Source of the DNA: Saccharopolyspora elongata | GTDB lineage: Bacteria > Actinomycetota > Actinomycetes > Mycobacteriales > Pseudonocardiaceae | Assembly: GCF_004348985.1 (NCBI RefSeq) | Contig: NZ_SMKW01000001.1 | Coordinates: 287,834-351,833, forward strand | DNA length: 64,000 bases | Reading direction: 5' to 3' | In this document: in pieces, positions 1 to 9,177 of the stretch | How positions within the stretch are numbered: the stretch's first letter is position 1 | Layout: each line of letters opens with the position of its first letter | Notes under the pieces: generated by a model | What the model saw: only the letters and a program-made list of their open reading frames with translations | Database searches by the model: none | What the model was told of the DNA's origin: nothing | Translations under genes and position numbers: made by a program

Positions 1-667
1 CCTCCAGCGCGCGGACCAGCAGGTCCAGCAGCCAGGAGCGGACCACGGTGCCGCGGCTCCACGCCTTGATCGTCTCCGGCACGTTGGTGACCACGTCCGA
101 CGCGGACAGCAGTTCGAAGCCCTCGGCGTAGGCCTGCATCAGGCCGTACTCGATGCCGTTGTGCACCATCTTCGCGTAGTGCCCGGCACCCACCGGGCCG
201 GCGTGCGCGAAGCCCTCCTCGCGCGGCCCCTCCGGGCGCAGCGCGTCGAAGATCGGCATGGCGCGCTCGACGTCCTCGGCGTCGCCACCGGCCATCAGGC
301 CGTAGCCGTTCTTGGCGCCCCACACCCCGCCGGAGACCCCGACGTCGAGGTACTTGATGCCGTGCTCGGCGAGCAGCGCCGCGTTGGCCTGGTCGTCGGT
401 GAACTTCGAGTTGCCGCCCTCGATCACCAGGTCACCGGCGGACAGCAGCCCGGCCAGCTCCTCGACCGTCTGACGGGTCGGGTCGCCGTGCGGCACCATG
501 ATCCAGACGATCCGCGGGCCGGCCAGCTTCTGCACCAGCTCCGCGATCGACGCGACATCGCTGACGTCCGGGTTGCGGTCGTAACCGACGACGTCGTGAC
601 CGGCGGCGCGCAGCCGCTCACGCATGTTGAAACCCATTCGGCCGAGACCGACAAGTCCGAGTTGCAC
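1..667 (-). CDS. gnd: 6-phosphogluconate dehydrogenase, partial (C-terminus outside window)
   Basis: Oxidative decarboxylation of 6-phosphogluconate to ribulose 5-phosphate with NAD(P)+ (pentose phosphate pathway, cytosol). The GTG start at 667 gives VQLGLVGLGRMGFNMRERLR, the N-terminal Rossmann GxGxMG motif of the family, and GGAG lies just upstream. About 222 codons are present and the reading frame runs off the left edge. It lies downstream of dnaN in the same direction, a placement also seen in Streptomyces (dnaN-gnd-recF). The partial gene cannot show whether it is the NAD- or NADP-preferring type. Confidence 0.88.
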   Translation of the reverse strand, partial: MQLGLVGLGRMGFNMRERLRAAGHDVVGYDRNPDVSDVASIAELVQKLAGPRIVWIMVPHGDPTRQTVEELAGLLSAGDLVIEGGNSKFTDDQANAALLAEHGIKYLDVGVSGGVWGAKNGYGLMAGGDAEDVERAMPIFDALRPEGPREEGFAHAGPVGAGHYAKMVHNGIEYGLMQAYAEGFELLSASDVVTNVPETIKAWSRGTVVRSWLLDLLVRALE

Positions 668-820
668 CGGATCTCCCTCTGCGAGCTGTGTATCGACTGG
701 TTGGTCGGCGCGGGTGGCCGGCCGCGGGGTGAGGACCTTCACCAGCTGAATCGATCCGACCGGAGCCTAGCCATCGGTGGCCGCGGCTCCGGCCGGGCAG
801 TGCGCCGGATGTGACCCAGA

Positions 821-1945
821 TCAGCCCGGGAGGCGGACCGGCATCAGGAGGTAGAGGTAGCCCTCCGCCACTTCGCCATCCTCGCCGACCGGCTTGACCA
901 GCGCGGGGCGGTTGGCGGTCGTGAACTGCAGCTGGGCGCGTTCGGTCTTCATCGCGCCCAGGCCGTCGAGCAGGTAGCCCGGGTTGAACGCGATGGTCAG
1001 CGGCTCGCCGGAAAGCTCGATCGCGAGCTCTTCCTCGGCGCTGCCCTCGTCGTCGCCGCCGGCGGTCAGCCGCAGCACCCGGTCGGAGAACTCCAGCCGC
1101 ACCTGGGTGCCGCGCTCGGCGACCAGCGACACGCGCTTGATCGCCTCGACCAGCGGGGCGACGTCGACGTTGGCGGTCACCGCGCTCTCGGCGGGCAGCA
1201 GCTGGCGGTACTTCGGGAACTCGGCGTCGAGCAGCCGGGTGGTGTTGCGGCGCGTGGTCCCGGACAGCCCGAGCAGGCCGTCGCCGGAAGCCAGCGAGAT
1301 CTCCACCTTGCTGCCGCCGGCGCCCAGCGTCTTCGCCGAGTCGGCGAGCGTCTTGGCCGGGACGAGCACCGCGGTGTCGTCCATCGAGGTGCCCGGCTCC
1401 CAGGTGATCTCGCGCATCGCCAAGCGGAACCGGTCGGTGGCGACCATGGTCAGCTTGTCGTTGTTGATCTCCATCCGGATGCCGGTGAGCATCGGCAGCG
1501 TGTCGTCCTTGCCGGCCGCCACCGCGACCTGGCCGACGGCCTCGCTGAACAGATCGCCCGGGACCGAACCGGCGTGCTCGGGCATCGCGGGCAGTTCCGG
1601 GTAGTCCTCGACCGGCATGGTCGGCAGGCTGAACCGGGAGCTGCCGCAGGTGATGGTGACGCGGGAGCCGTCGACGGTGAGCTCCACCGGACGGGCCGGG
1701 AGCGCCTTGGTGATGTCGGCCAGCAGCCGCCCGGAAACGAGGGTGCGCCCGCTGTTGTCGATCGCGGCGTCGATGGTGACCTGGGCCGAGACCTCGTAGT
1801 CGAACCCGGAGATGGTCAGCGCCTCTCCGGAACTCGCGTCGAGCAGCACCCCGCCCAGCACCGGAACCGGTGGCCGTGACGGCAGGCTGCGCGCGACCCA
1901 GGCGACGGCGTCGGCGAGACCGTCACGTTCCACGCGGATCTTCAT
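821..1945 (-). CDS. dnaN: DNA polymerase III beta subunit (sliding clamp)
   Basis: Ring-shaped processivity clamp that tethers the replicative polymerase to DNA. The product is 374 aa, normal for actinobacteria, and begins [20 protein letters not shown]. Three clamp folds can be followed and it ends in the conserved [10 protein letters not shown] tail. The ATG at 1945 fits the family N-terminus; the frame stays open upstream to 2080, but those 45 residues have no family character. It is separated from dnaA by the long oriC and reads in the same direction. Confidence 0.96.
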   Translation of the reverse strand: MKIRVERDGLADAVAWVARSLPSRPPVPVLGGVLLDASSGEALTISGFDYEVSAQVTIDAAIDNSGRTLVSGRLLADITKALPARPVELTVDGSRVTITCGSSRFSLPTMPVEDYPELPAMPEHAGSVPGDLFSEAVGQVAVAAGKDDTLPMLTGIRMEINNDKLTMVATDRFRLAMREITWEPGTSMDDTAVLVPAKTLADSAKTLGAGGSKVEISLASGDGLLGLSGTTRRNTTRLLDAEFPKYRQLLPAESAVTANVDVAPLVEAIKRVSLVAERGTQVRLEFSDRVLRLTAGGDDEGSAEEELAIELSGEPLTIAFNPGYLLDGLGAMKTERAQLQFTTANRPALVKPVGEDGEVAEGYLYLLMPVRLPG

Positions 1946-2231
1946 GGGTGTCCTTTCGGTTCCAGCCGTGGCTCGGCTGCCGAGAACTGTGTGTCGAGCT
2001 GGAGCGAAGCAGCTCATCGGGTCGTTGTGCCTCGTGTCCCCGCAATGAGGGCGAAGCGATCCCCCACGAGCGCCGTGCACGCGAAGTTCGGCCCGAGCTC
2101 GACCCGGAGTTCACGCCGGCGGCCTCCGCGGGAGTTCCACCGTAGAGCGTGCGACGCGATCTCCGCATCCGGGTCCGAGCAGTTCGTCAGGCCGTGCTGG
2201 CGGTCCGGGCGGAGTTGTCCACTTATCCACC

Positions 2232-2290
2232 GAGCCTTCTTCTCTTTTTCTTTTTTCTTCAAAGAGAAGAAATGAGAGCAGTAGTAGTAA
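2232..2290. other. AT-rich block, candidate DNA unwinding element
   Basis: A run of T/C followed by A/G (around TTCTTCTCTTTTTC and GAGAAGAAATGAGAGCAG) is the longest low-GC stretch in oriC. It directly abuts the first two DnaA boxes at 2215-2231, the position expected for an unwinding region. Assignment is by composition and position only. Confidence 0.5.
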
Positions 2291-3270
2291 GGGCTGTGAG
2301 TTGTGGGGACAAGTGGCGTTTGGGCTGGTCGGGTGGCGTGGTCGGGTGTGGATGAGCACGGGATGTAACCGGGGACTACGGCAACCGGGTGGTGGACAAC
2401 TTCTGCCCCACCTCCATCAGTCCACAACCATCCCCAGTTGTCCACAGTTCCATCCACAGTTGTCGACCCAGTTGTACCCATCCCCTGCGGGTTTTGGGCC
2501 CCTCCACCGATCGGGCTGTGGGCAAAGCTGTGAGAGCGTTGTGGTCAACCCGGCTCCGCTCTGTGGGCAGACGGCTTCAACTTGTGCACAGCTTGTGGAT
2601 GGATTGGGGAAAACTCCAGGTCAGGCCTGGGGATGGAAAATCTGTGGACAGCCAGCGCTCCGGTGGACTTTTTTGCCGGAGGGGTGAGGCGAAGACCACC
2701 CCGGTCCCCAGAAAAGTTCGGCGCGCCAACCTCTTCCACAACTGCGGAGCGCGCTTGATCGACCTCGGAACGTGGTGATTTGCTGTCCTGGCGCGGCCGG
2801 CGACGGCTCGATGCGCGCGCTTCGCGGCCTCCGGAGCCCGGCGCGGAACCCGAAGTTTTCTGCCAGAGCGGTCTGATCCGGGCCGGGCGGCCCAACAGAA
2901 ACATCTCGCTGCCCCCGGCGGACCCCGAAGATCCCCTTCGAGCCCCGAGGCGACTCGAGGGGCGCGCTGCCATGCACGCCCGGATGCCGCCCCGCTGCGG
3001 GCTCGCCGGCGGCTCGCCGGACCGACGCCCTACAACGCTCGGCCGGAGAGCTTTCTGTTGACGGGGGTGGCTCGCGGCGGGGTGGGGTGGCAGAAAGATT
3101 CGCCGCGCGAGCCGAAGGGAATCACACCGGGAACCCCGAGATAGCCCGGCACAGGCCATCTGAGCGGGTCGACCCCTCTGACCTGGGCAGAAGCCGAGGA
3201 TCCAGGCGAAGGTGGCTCGTTACCTCTTTTTCGCAAGAGCAACCGCCGCCGCGAAGCTCAACTCGACACG

Positions 3271-3345
3271 TCGTACGTAAGTCGGGGATCCCGGGGTCGA
3301 GAAGGCCTCTGAAGTTCCGCTACTTGCACCGCTACGCAGAAGAAC
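3271..3345 (-). repeat. Truncated copy of dispersed intergenic repeat
   Basis: The stretch around TACGTAAGTCGGGGATCCC, followed by TCTGAAGTTCCGCTACTTGCACCGCTACGCAGAA, matches the distal half of the repeats at 12391-12540 and 18338-18520. The terminal hairpin is missing. It lies between oriC and the dnaA stop codon. Confidence 0.6.
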
Positions 3346-3364
3346 CCCAGATTCCTTTAAAGAA

Positions 3365-5074
3365 TCAGCGGGACTGCTGCTTGATGCGGGCGGTGAGCTC
3401 CTGGACGTGCTCGTACACGCGGCGCCGCTCCGCCATCTCCTTGCGGATCTTCTTGTCCGCGTACATCACCGTGGTGTGGTCGCGGCCGCCGAAGTACTGG
3501 CCGATCTTCGGCAGCGACGAGTCGGTCAGCTCCCGGCACAGGTACATCGCGATCTGCCTGGCCTGCGCCAGCGCCTTGGTCTTGCCCGGGCCGCACAGGT
3601 CGTCGATGGTCACGCTGAAGTAGTCCGCGGTCACGGCCATGATCGTCGGCGCCGTGATCTCCGGGGTCTGCGAGTCCGGGATCAGGTCGCGCAGCACGAT
3701 CTCGGCCAGCTGCAGGTCGACCGGCTGCCGGTTCAGCGACGCGAACGCCGTGACCCGGATCAGCGCGCCCTCCAGCTCGCGGATGTTGCGCTCGATCCGG
3801 GACGCGATGAACTCCAGCACGTCGGCCGGCGCGTTCATCCGGTCCTGGGCGGCCTTCTTGCGCAGGATCGCGATCCGCGTCTCCAGCTCGGGCGGCTGGA
3901 TATCGGTGATCAGGCCCCACTCGAACCGGGTGCGCAGGCGGTCCTCCAGGGTCCGCAGCCCCTTCGGCGGCCGGTCAGAGGACACCACGATCTGCTTGTT
4001 CGAGTTGTGCAGGGTGTTGAAGGTGTGGAAGAACTCCTCCTGGGTGCCTTCCTTGCCCTCCAGGAACTGGATGTCGTCCACCAGCAGCACGTCGACGTCG
4101 CGGTACCGGCGCTGGAACGCCACCTGCCGGTCGTCGCGCAGCGAGTTGATGAAGTCGTTGGTGAATTCCTCGGTGGACACGTAGCGGACGCGCATCCCGG
4201 GGAACAGCCGCTGGGTGTAGTGCCCGACCGCGTGCAGCAGGTGCGTCTTGCCGAGCCCGGACTCGCCCCAGATGAACAGCGGGTTGTACGCGCGGGCCGG
4301 CGCTTCCGCCGCGGCGACGGCGGCGGCGTGCGCGAACCGGTTCGAGGAGCCGATGACGAACGTGTCGAAGGTGTACTTCGCGTTCAGCCTGGTCTGCGAG
4401 GTCGGCGGCGCGTGCTTCGGCGCGGTGAACGGCTGGCCCTGCGGCGGCTCGCCCCGGCCGAAGGTCGGCCAGATCTCGTTGCCGTTCTCCTCGGCTTCCG
4501 GCTCGGGCGCGCTCTCCGGCTCGGCATCCGCCTCGTCGGCCTCCAGCGGCTGCGGGACGTCGCCACCCGGCCACTTGAACTCGGCGGTCGGGAAGTCGAT
4601 CTCGGGTTTCGGGTCCGGCGCGGCGTGCCGCCCTTCGACGACGGGCGGGATCGAGCCGGTGTGCGCGGTGTGGCCGAACGCGTCGGTGCCCCGGCCGAAG
4701 CTCGTCGCGGGGACGTAACCGGGCGTGGGCTGATCGGCGCCGGGCGGGGCGGCGCGGCCGGACCAGGAGTCGGCCGGCGCGGGCGCCGCGACCGGGCGGG
4801 TGGGCGCGGGAACCGCGGTGTCCACCTTCACCGCGAGCGATACGGCGCGGCCGAGGCGGCGCGACAGCGCGTCGGTGATCGGATCGCGCAGGGCGCGCTC
4901 GATGGCTTCCTTGGCGAAATCACTGGGCGCGGCGAGCAGCGCGGTCCCGTCCAGCAGCCCGATCGGCCGGGTCACCCGCATCCAGGCGCGCTGCTGTGGT
5001 GAGAGGGTGCCGGAGGACAGCTCCTGCACCACCTCTTCCCAAACTCGACCGAGATCGGATTGGTGGTCGGACAC
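3365..5074 (-). CDS. dnaA: Chromosomal replication initiator protein DnaA
   Basis: AAA+ ATPase that binds DnaA boxes and opens oriC. The GTG start at 5074 ([19 protein letters not shown]) is preceded by GGAGGGGAG and gives 569 aa. Domain I occupies roughly residues 1-90. An unusually long acidic, proline-rich domain II follows, to about 240. The AAA+ domain has Walker [10 protein letters not shown] near 270 and Walker [12 protein letters not shown]. Domain IV carries the DnaA signature [15 protein letters not shown] near 531. The frame is open about 99 codons upstream, but that region contains the DnaA-box promoter and is not family-like. Autoregulation is suggested by the boxes at 5183-5224. 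Confidence 0.96.
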   Translation of the reverse strand: MSDHQSDLGRVWEEVVQELSSGTLSPQQRAWMRVTRPIGLLDGTALLAAPSDFAKEAIERALRDPITDALSRRLGRAVSLAVKVDTAVPAPTRPVAAPAPADSWSGRAAPPGADQPTPGYVPATSFGRGTDAFGHTAHTGSIPPVVEGRHAAPDPKPEIDFPTAEFKWPGGDVPQPLEADEADAEPESAPEPEAEENGNEIWPTFGRGEPPQGQPFTAPKHAPPTSQTRLNAKYTFDTFVIGSSNRFAHAAAVAAAEAPARAYNPLFIWGESGLGKTHLLHAVGHYTQRLFPGMRVRYVSTEEFTNDFINSLRDDRQVAFQRRYRDVDVLLVDDIQFLEGKEGTQEEFFHTFNTLHNSNKQIVVSSDRPPKGLRTLEDRLRTRFEWGLITDIQPPELETRIAILRKKAAQDRMNAPADVLEFIASRIERNIRELEGALIRVTAFASLNRQPVDLQLAEIVLRDLIPDSQTPEITAPTIMAVTADYFSVTIDDLCGPGKTKALAQARQIAMYLCRELTDSSLPKIGQYFGGRDHTTVMYADKKIRKEMAERRRVYEHVQELTARIKQQSR

Positions 5075-5182
5075 CGCCTTGCTCCCCTCCCCTCGCTCGC
5101 GCAGCCCCCGGTGCGGTCCCGGGGCCTGGCTCCCACGATGCTCGGGCGCGTTCGGTGTCACGGGACAGTGGGGCCAGACTCC

Positions 5183-5224
5183 TGTGGACACCTGTTCGAG
5201 CAGGTGTCCACAGAGTTGTCCACA
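5183..5224. promoter_or_regulatory. DnaA-box inverted repeat upstream of dnaA (autoregulatory site)
   Basis: A 12-bp perfect inverted repeat TGTGGACACCTG (5183-5194) / CAGGTGTCCACA (5201-5212) has a 6-nt spacer, so two head-to-head DnaA boxes are built into one palindrome. A perfect TTGTCCACA box follows at 5216-5224. The site lies 109-150 bp upstream of the dnaA start, in the dnaA-rpmH divergent region (5075-5680). I see no gene in the rest of that 606-bp stretch. Confidence 0.75.
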
Positions 5225-5680
5225 ACTTGTGTATGAAGGTACGGCAGGCCGGTCCGGTGATCCCCCCTGGGGCCGTCGTACCGCTGCGATCCAGGTCAGG
5301 GCCTCCCCACAGAGTCCGGTGCTCCCACCCACCGGTCCGCGAATCGCAGGGGGGCACGCTAACAAGGTCACGCCACGCTTACAAGCGAGTCCCGGAGATG
5401 CCAGGAAGATCGCGATGTGGCAGCCTGTTGGCCGTCGGCGCGGGCTGTCGCTTCCACATGACGACCCCGGTTAAGCGCCCCTCGTCGCCAGTGCGTACCC
5501 TCGTACAGTCCCCCGCTTCCTGAGCGGGCATGTCGCTGCGCCGAGATTCCGGCGCCGTGCACCGCTCGGTGTTGCCGATCGCCGCACGTCCGGCGACTGC
5601 GGCTCGCGAGGCAGGGACACCTTGACCGAACCGTGGTTCACCGTGGCCATCGGTGCCTGTAGTAACCGGGAGATCCGACC

Positions 5681-5824
5681 GTGAGCAAGGGCAAGCGCAC
5701 TTTCCAGCCGAACAACCGCCGCCGTGCCAGGAAGCACGGGTTCCGGCTGCGCATGCGCACTCGGGCCGGCCGGGCCATCGTGGCCTCGCGCCGTCGCCGG
5801 GGTCGCGCGCAGCTGACTGCCTGA
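5681..5824 (+). CDS. rpmH: 50S ribosomal protein L34
   Basis: A 47-aa very basic protein of the large ribosomal subunit. The GTG start at 5681 follows GGGAG. The sequence begins [20 protein letters not shown] and shows the L34 pattern [27 protein letters not shown]. Length is typical. It stands first in the rightward operon with rnpA 12 nt downstream, the conserved arrangement next to dnaA. Confidence 0.96.
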   Translation: MSKGKRTFQPNNRRRARKHGFRLRMRTRAGRAIVASRRRRGRAQLTA

Positions 5825-5836
5825 TCGCGTCCGGCC

Positions 5837-6283
5837 GTGCTTCCCGCGGCAGCCCGGCTGACCAAGAACCAGGAGTTCCGCCTGGTGGTCCGTCGTGGTC
5901 GTCGGGCCGGTCGGTCCCGCTTGGTGGTCCACGTTCTACGTGCGGACCAGGCACGGGACCTCGGTTCGCACCGCACCGGCGAGGCCTTACCGGAAGCCGA
6001 GGCGAATACGGCACCCACCCGGAAATCGGATATCACGACCCGGGTGGGTTTTGTCGTGAGCAAGGCCGTGGGCACGGCGGTGATCCGGCACCGGGTCACC
6101 CGCCGCCTCCGGCACCTGATGCGCGACCTCCTGCCCGCGTTGCCCGCTGGCACACTGGTGGTGGTCCGCGCCCTGCCACCGGCAGCAGGTGCGTCCAGCC
6201 GTGAACTCGGTGCGGACCTCGACGCGGCGCTGCGCAAGCTCCGCGTCATCGCCCCCGATGTTCCGGCGACGGGTTCCAGGTGA
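5837..6283 (+). CDS. rnpA: Ribonuclease P protein component
   Basis: Protein cofactor of RNase P, which removes 5' leaders from pre-tRNA. The product is 148 aa from the GTG at 5837, starting [20 protein letters not shown], with the basic core [20 protein letters not shown] that holds the family RNR-like helix. It is somewhat longer than the approximately 120 aa norm because of an insertion at residues 35-60. It lies 12 nt after rpmH, and its stop overlaps the yidD start region. Confidence 0.94.
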   Translation: MLPAAARLTKNQEFRLVVRRGRRAGRSRLVVHVLRADQARDLGSHRTGEALPEAEANTAPTRKSDITTRVGFVVSKAVGTAVIRHRVTRRLRHLMRDLLPALPAGTLVVVRALPPAAGASSRELGADLDAALRKLRVIAPDVPATGSR

Positions 6284-6609
6284 TGGCTCCGGACGAGCAG
6301 CAGGACGACAGGCTCCGCGCCCCCGCTCGGCGCCCGAGCCCGCTCGCCTGGGTGCTGCTCGGTCCGGTGCACGTCTACCGCAAGGTGATCTCGCCACTTC
6401 TGCCGCCTTCGTGCCGGTTCTACCCGAGCTGCAGCACCTATGCGGTCGAGGCGCTCACCGTGCACGGCCTGTTCCGCGGCGGCTGGTTGACGTTGCGCAG
6501 ATTGCTGCGCTGCGGCCCCTGGCACCCTGGAGGCCTGGACCCGGTCCCACCGCCCCGTGAGCGGTCCGCGGCGGGTGGCCGCGTACCCGAGAAACCTGCC
6601 GAGGAGTAG
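6280..6609 (+). CDS. yidD: Membrane protein insertion efficiency factor YidD
   Basis: Small membrane-associated protein thought to assist YidC/Sec insertion. The product is 109 aa. The YidD core [20 protein letters not shown], then STYAVEAL and WHPGG, is clear, with the conserved cysteines. The start is GTG 6280 or ATG 6283; both overlap the rnpA stop, implying translational coupling. It is followed after 5 nt by yidC, its functional partner. Confidence 0.93.
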   Translation: MMAPDEQQDDRLRAPARRPSPLAWVLLGPVHVYRKVISPLLPPSCRFYPSCSTYAVEALTVHGLFRGGWLTLRRLLRCGPWHPGGLDPVPPPRERSAAGGRVPEKPAEE

Positions 6610-6614
6610 CCCGC

Positions 6615-7547
6615 GTGCTGGACTTCATCTACTACCCGGTGTCGGCCATCCTGTGGTTCTGGCACAAGGTGTTCGGCTTCGTGCTGGATCCGGCCAGCGG
6701 CTACGCCTGGGCACTGGCGGTCATCTTCCTGGTCTTCACGCTGCGCGCGCTGCTGTTCAAGCCGTTCGTGCACCAGGTGCGGTCGATGAAGAAGATGCAG
6801 GAGTTCGCGCCGCAGATCCGCGAGCTGCAGGCCAAGCACGGCGACGACCGGCAGAAGCTGGCCGCCGAGATGCAGAAGCTGCAAGCCGAGCAGGGCTTCA
6901 ACCCGCTCAGCGGCTGCCTGCCGATCCTGGTCCAGGTCCCGGTGTTCATCGGGCTCTTCCAGGTGCTCAACGGGTTCAAGCCGGGCGCGCCCTCGAACTA
7001 CATCTTCAACGCCGACGACGTCGCCTCGTTCGTGGCGGCCGACCTGTTCGGCGCCAAGCTGTCGAACACCATCAGCCAGGCCCCCGAGGTGCTCGCGACG
7101 TTCGGCACGGCCCGCTGGGACATGATGCTGGTCGGCGTGCCGCTGATGATCGCCGCCGCGATCGCCACGCACTTCACCGCGCGCCACTCGGTGCAGCGGC
7201 AGACCGCGGACGCCGCGGCGAACCCGCAGACGGCGATCATGAACCGGATGACGTTGTGGATCTTCCCGATGTTCGCGATCATCGGTGGTCCGTTCCTGCC
7301 GCTGGCCATTCTGATCTACTGGCTGGCCAACAACTTCTGGACGCTGGGTCAGCAGCGGGTGGTGTACAGCCGGATCGACCGCGAGGAGGCTGCGCTGGCC
7401 GGCGCGCCCGCGGTCGTCGAATCCACCGCGGTGGAGACCGACACCACGCGCAGCGCGGACCCGGTGGCCAAGGACGAACCCGGTGAGATCCCCGGGGTGA
7501 TCGAAGACCGCTCTCGCGACGCGGACAAGCCGGGCGAGTCCCGCTGA
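6615..7547 (+). CDS. yidC: Membrane protein insertase YidC
   Basis: Oxa1/Alb3/YidC insertase, 310 aa, of the short form without the large periplasmic domain found in Gram-positive bacteria. It begins MLDFIYYPVSAILWFWHKVF at a GTG. A cytoplasmic basic/helical loop (about 55-100) is followed by GFNPLSGCLPILVQVPVFIG and further membrane segments. The C-terminal tail (from about 255) is acidic and disordered. It stands between yidD and jag, as in mycobacteria. Confidence 0.95.
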   Translation: MLDFIYYPVSAILWFWHKVFGFVLDPASGYAWALAVIFLVFTLRALLFKPFVHQVRSMKKMQEFAPQIRELQAKHGDDRQKLAAEMQKLQAEQGFNPLSGCLPILVQVPVFIGLFQVLNGFKPGAPSNYIFNADDVASFVAADLFGAKLSNTISQAPEVLATFGTARWDMMLVGVPLMIAAAIATHFTARHSVQRQTADAAANPQTAIMNRMTLWIFPMFAIIGGPFLPLAILIYWLANNFWTLGQQRVVYSRIDREEAALAGAPAVVESTAVETDTTRSADPVAKDEPGEIPGVIEDRSRDADKPGESR

Positions 7548-7579
7548 ATTCGTCGCGAACCCTGGAGAGGAGACACCCA

Positions 7580-8128
7580 GTGTCCGAAACCGTGCAGGAG
7601 TCGAGCCCGTCCGCGGCCGAACCCCAGAACGAAGAGACCGCCGAGAAGTCCGAGGTGTCGAACACCGAGGCGCTCCTGGTGCAGGAGGGCGACATCGCGG
7701 GTGACTACCTCGAGCGGCTGCTCGACCTGCTGGACTACGACGGGGACATCGACCTCGACGTGGAGGCAGGCCGTGCGGTGGTGAGCATCGACGGCGGCGA
7801 AGACCTGGAGAAGCTGGTCGGCAGCCGCGGTCAGGTGCTGGAGTCGCTGCAGGAGCTGACTCGGCTCGCGGTGCAGCAGGAGACCGGCGTCCGCAGCCGA
7901 CTGATGCTGGACGTCGCCGGCTGGCGGGCGGGCCGTCGGCAGGAGCTGACGGAGCTCGGGCGGTCGACCGCCGAGGGCGTGCTGGAGAGCGGCAAGGAGG
8001 CGCGACTGCGCCCGATGACCCCGTTCGAGCGGAAGATCATCCACGACGCGGTCGCGGCCGTCGACGGTGTCCACAGCGAGAGTGAAGGCGAAGAGCCCAA
8101 CCGCAAGGTCGTCGTCTTCAAGAGCTAA
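7580..8128 (+). CDS. jag: Jag/KhpB family RNA-binding protein (KH + R3H)
   Basis: A 182-aa protein with an acidic N-terminus (1-45), a KH-type domain (about 60-120, LVGSRGQVLESLQELTRLAV) and a C-terminal R3H segment (RPMTPFERKIIHDAV, about 140-165). KhpB proteins bind RNA and influence cell elongation and division in Gram-positives. ATG/GTG choice: GTG at 7580 after GGAGAGGAG. It is the last gene of the rpmH operon, and a repeat and parS sites follow. Confidence 0.92.
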   Translation: MSETVQESSPSAAEPQNEETAEKSEVSNTEALLVQEGDIAGDYLERLLDLLDYDGDIDLDVEAGRAVVSIDGGEDLEKLVGSRGQVLESLQELTRLAVQQETGVRSRLMLDVAGWRAGRRQELTELGRSTAEGVLESGKEARLRPMTPFERKIIHDAVAAVDGVHSESEGEEPNRKVVVFKS

Positions 8129-8138
8129 GAGAATGGAC

Positions 8139-8201
8139 GGCTCGTTCTGCGTGGCGGTGCGGGTGCCGGCTGCGAGGGCGGGCCAAGCGGCTGCGCCGCT
8201 T
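8139..8201 (+). repeat. Internally deleted copy of dispersed intergenic repeat
   Basis: The left end GGCTCGTTCTGCGTGGCGGT and the terminal hairpin AAGCGGC-TGC-GCCGCTT (8185-8201) are both present, but the approximately 110-bp middle seen in the 14068 copy is missing. It lies 10 nt after the jag stop. Confidence 0.7.
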
Positions 8202-8314
8202 GCGAATGGCTCGGGTGGCATCTGGTTGAGCTTCGCAGTTGCGGTTGGTTGAACTGAATATCCTGATCCGGTGCTCCTGTCCGATACGGCAGGAGCACCG
8301 GTGTGTTTGGGTCG

Positions 8315-8330
8315 TGTTCCACGTGAAACA
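8315..8330. promoter_or_regulatory. parS centromere site 1
   Basis: TGTTCCACGTGAAACA, one mismatch from the parS consensus TGTTTCACGTGAAACA, in the jag-rsmG intergenic region (8129-8469). Confidence 0.85.
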
Positions 8331-8380
8331 TCGTCGAACGCGGCACCCCTCCCCGCCGGCCTGCGAGCCCGAAGCGGTGG

Positions 8381-8394
8381 GTTTCACGTGAAAC
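8381..8394. promoter_or_regulatory. parS centromere site 2
   Basis: GTTTCACGTGAAAC, a perfect 14-bp palindromic core of parS. It is 66 bp from site 1. Confidence 0.9.
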
Positions 8395-8448
8395 GTGGGT
8401 TGATGCTTGGCTGCGGAGCGCAATCCGGCAGGCTTAGGTCAGACACCT

Positions 8449-8464
8449 GGTTCCACGTGAAACA
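8449..8464. promoter_or_regulatory. parS centromere site 3
   Basis: GGTTCCACGTGAAACA, a near-consensus parS ending 5 nt before the rsmG start codon. ParB loading here could affect rsmG-parAB expression. Confidence 0.85.
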
Positions 8465-8469
8465 TCGGG

Positions 8470-9177
8470 GTGAATGCTTTGTCCGAAGGTGTGCCGGCGG
8501 CGGCGCAGGTCGTGTTCGGTGAGCGAGTGGCGTTGGCCGAACGGTTCTACGACCTGCTCCAGGAGCACGGAATCCGCCGCGGATTGATCGGTCCGCGCGA
8601 GTTGGACCGGCTCTGGGAAAGACATTTGTTGAACTCTGCGGTCATTGCGGAGTTGCTGCCACCGAATTGCCGGGTGTTGGACGTAGGCTCTGGGGCGGGG
8701 CTGCCGGGCATCCCGTTGGCGATCGCCCGCCCGGATCTCAGCCTGACCCTGTTGGAGCCGATGGCTCGACGGGTGACGTGGTTGCAGGAAGTCATCACCG
8801 AGTTGGCGCTCACCGTCGAGGTGGTGCGCGGACGTGCCGAGGAGGGCCCGGTGCGCGAACGGCTGGCCGATCAGGACGCCGTGACCGCGCGCGCCGTGGC
8901 ACCGATGGAACGGCTCGCGAAGTGGTGCGTCCCGCTGCTGCGGACGGGCGGCCGGCTGCTCGCAATGAAAGGCGAGAGTGCGGCGGAAGAACTCGAACGG
9001 GACGCCGCGGCGATCGCCGCGGTCGGTGGCGGCCCCGGCGAGGTGGTTTCGTGCGGCGTCGGCGTGCTCGAAGTGCCGACGACCGTCGTCGTGGTGGAGC
9101 GGGTCTCGGCGGCCCGAAATGCGTCCGGTCGGCGTCGTGACGGTGCACGTCGAACGAGAAAGGATCGTGGACGGTGA
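8470..9177 (+). CDS. rsmG: 16S rRNA (guanine-N7)-methyltransferase RsmG (GidB)
   Basis: AdoMet-dependent methyltransferase of 16S rRNA (G527 in E. coli numbering); loss confers low-level streptomycin resistance in related bacteria. The product is 235 aa from the GTG at 8470, with motif I VLDVGSGAGLPGIPLAIARP near residue 75 and TARAVAPMERLAKW further on. The C-terminal 20 residues are basic. It overlaps parA by GTGA, the usual rsmG-parA-parB order. Confidence 0.94.
   Translation: MNALSEGVPAAAQVVFGERVALAERFYDLLQEHGIRRGLIGPRELDRLWERHLLNSAVIAELLPPNCRVLDVGSGAGLPGIPLAIARPDLSLTLLEPMARRVTWLQEVITELALTVEVVRGRAEEGPVRERLADQDAVTARAVAPMERLAKWCVPLLRTGGRLLAMKGESAAEELERDAAAIAAVGGGPGEVVSCGVGVLEVPTTVVVVERVSAARNASGRRRDGARRTRKDRGR

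Larger units (their letters stand above)
1946..3364. other. oriC: Origin of chromosomal replication (oriC), dnaA-dnaN intergenic region
   Basis: A 1.4 kb gene-free stretch between dnaA and dnaN. DnaA boxes read by eye: TTGTCCACT 2215-2223, TTATCCACC 2223-2231, TGTGGATGA 2347-2355 (minus), GGTGGACAA 2391-2399 (minus), CAGTCCACA 2418-2426, TTGTCCACA 2438-2446 (perfect), CCATCCACA 2450-2458, TTGTGCACA 2583-2591, TGTGGATGG 2594-2602 (minus) and TGTGGACAG 2643-2651 (minus). Weaker relatives lie at 2517 and 2561. The pyrimidine/purine AT-rich block at about 2232-2290 is the best duplex-unwinding candidate. From 2780 to 3364 boxes are absent; that part holds a truncated dispersed repeat near 3271. 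Confidence 0.93.

Noticed and set aside
161..814. Long plus-strand frame opposite gnd
   Set aside because: It is the antisense of gnd. High GC content opens long frames opposite real genes; no ribosome site or family features.
2014..3159. Several 70-200 codon frames across oriC
   Set aside because: They run through DnaA boxes and the AT-rich block, have no start context and no protein-like composition.
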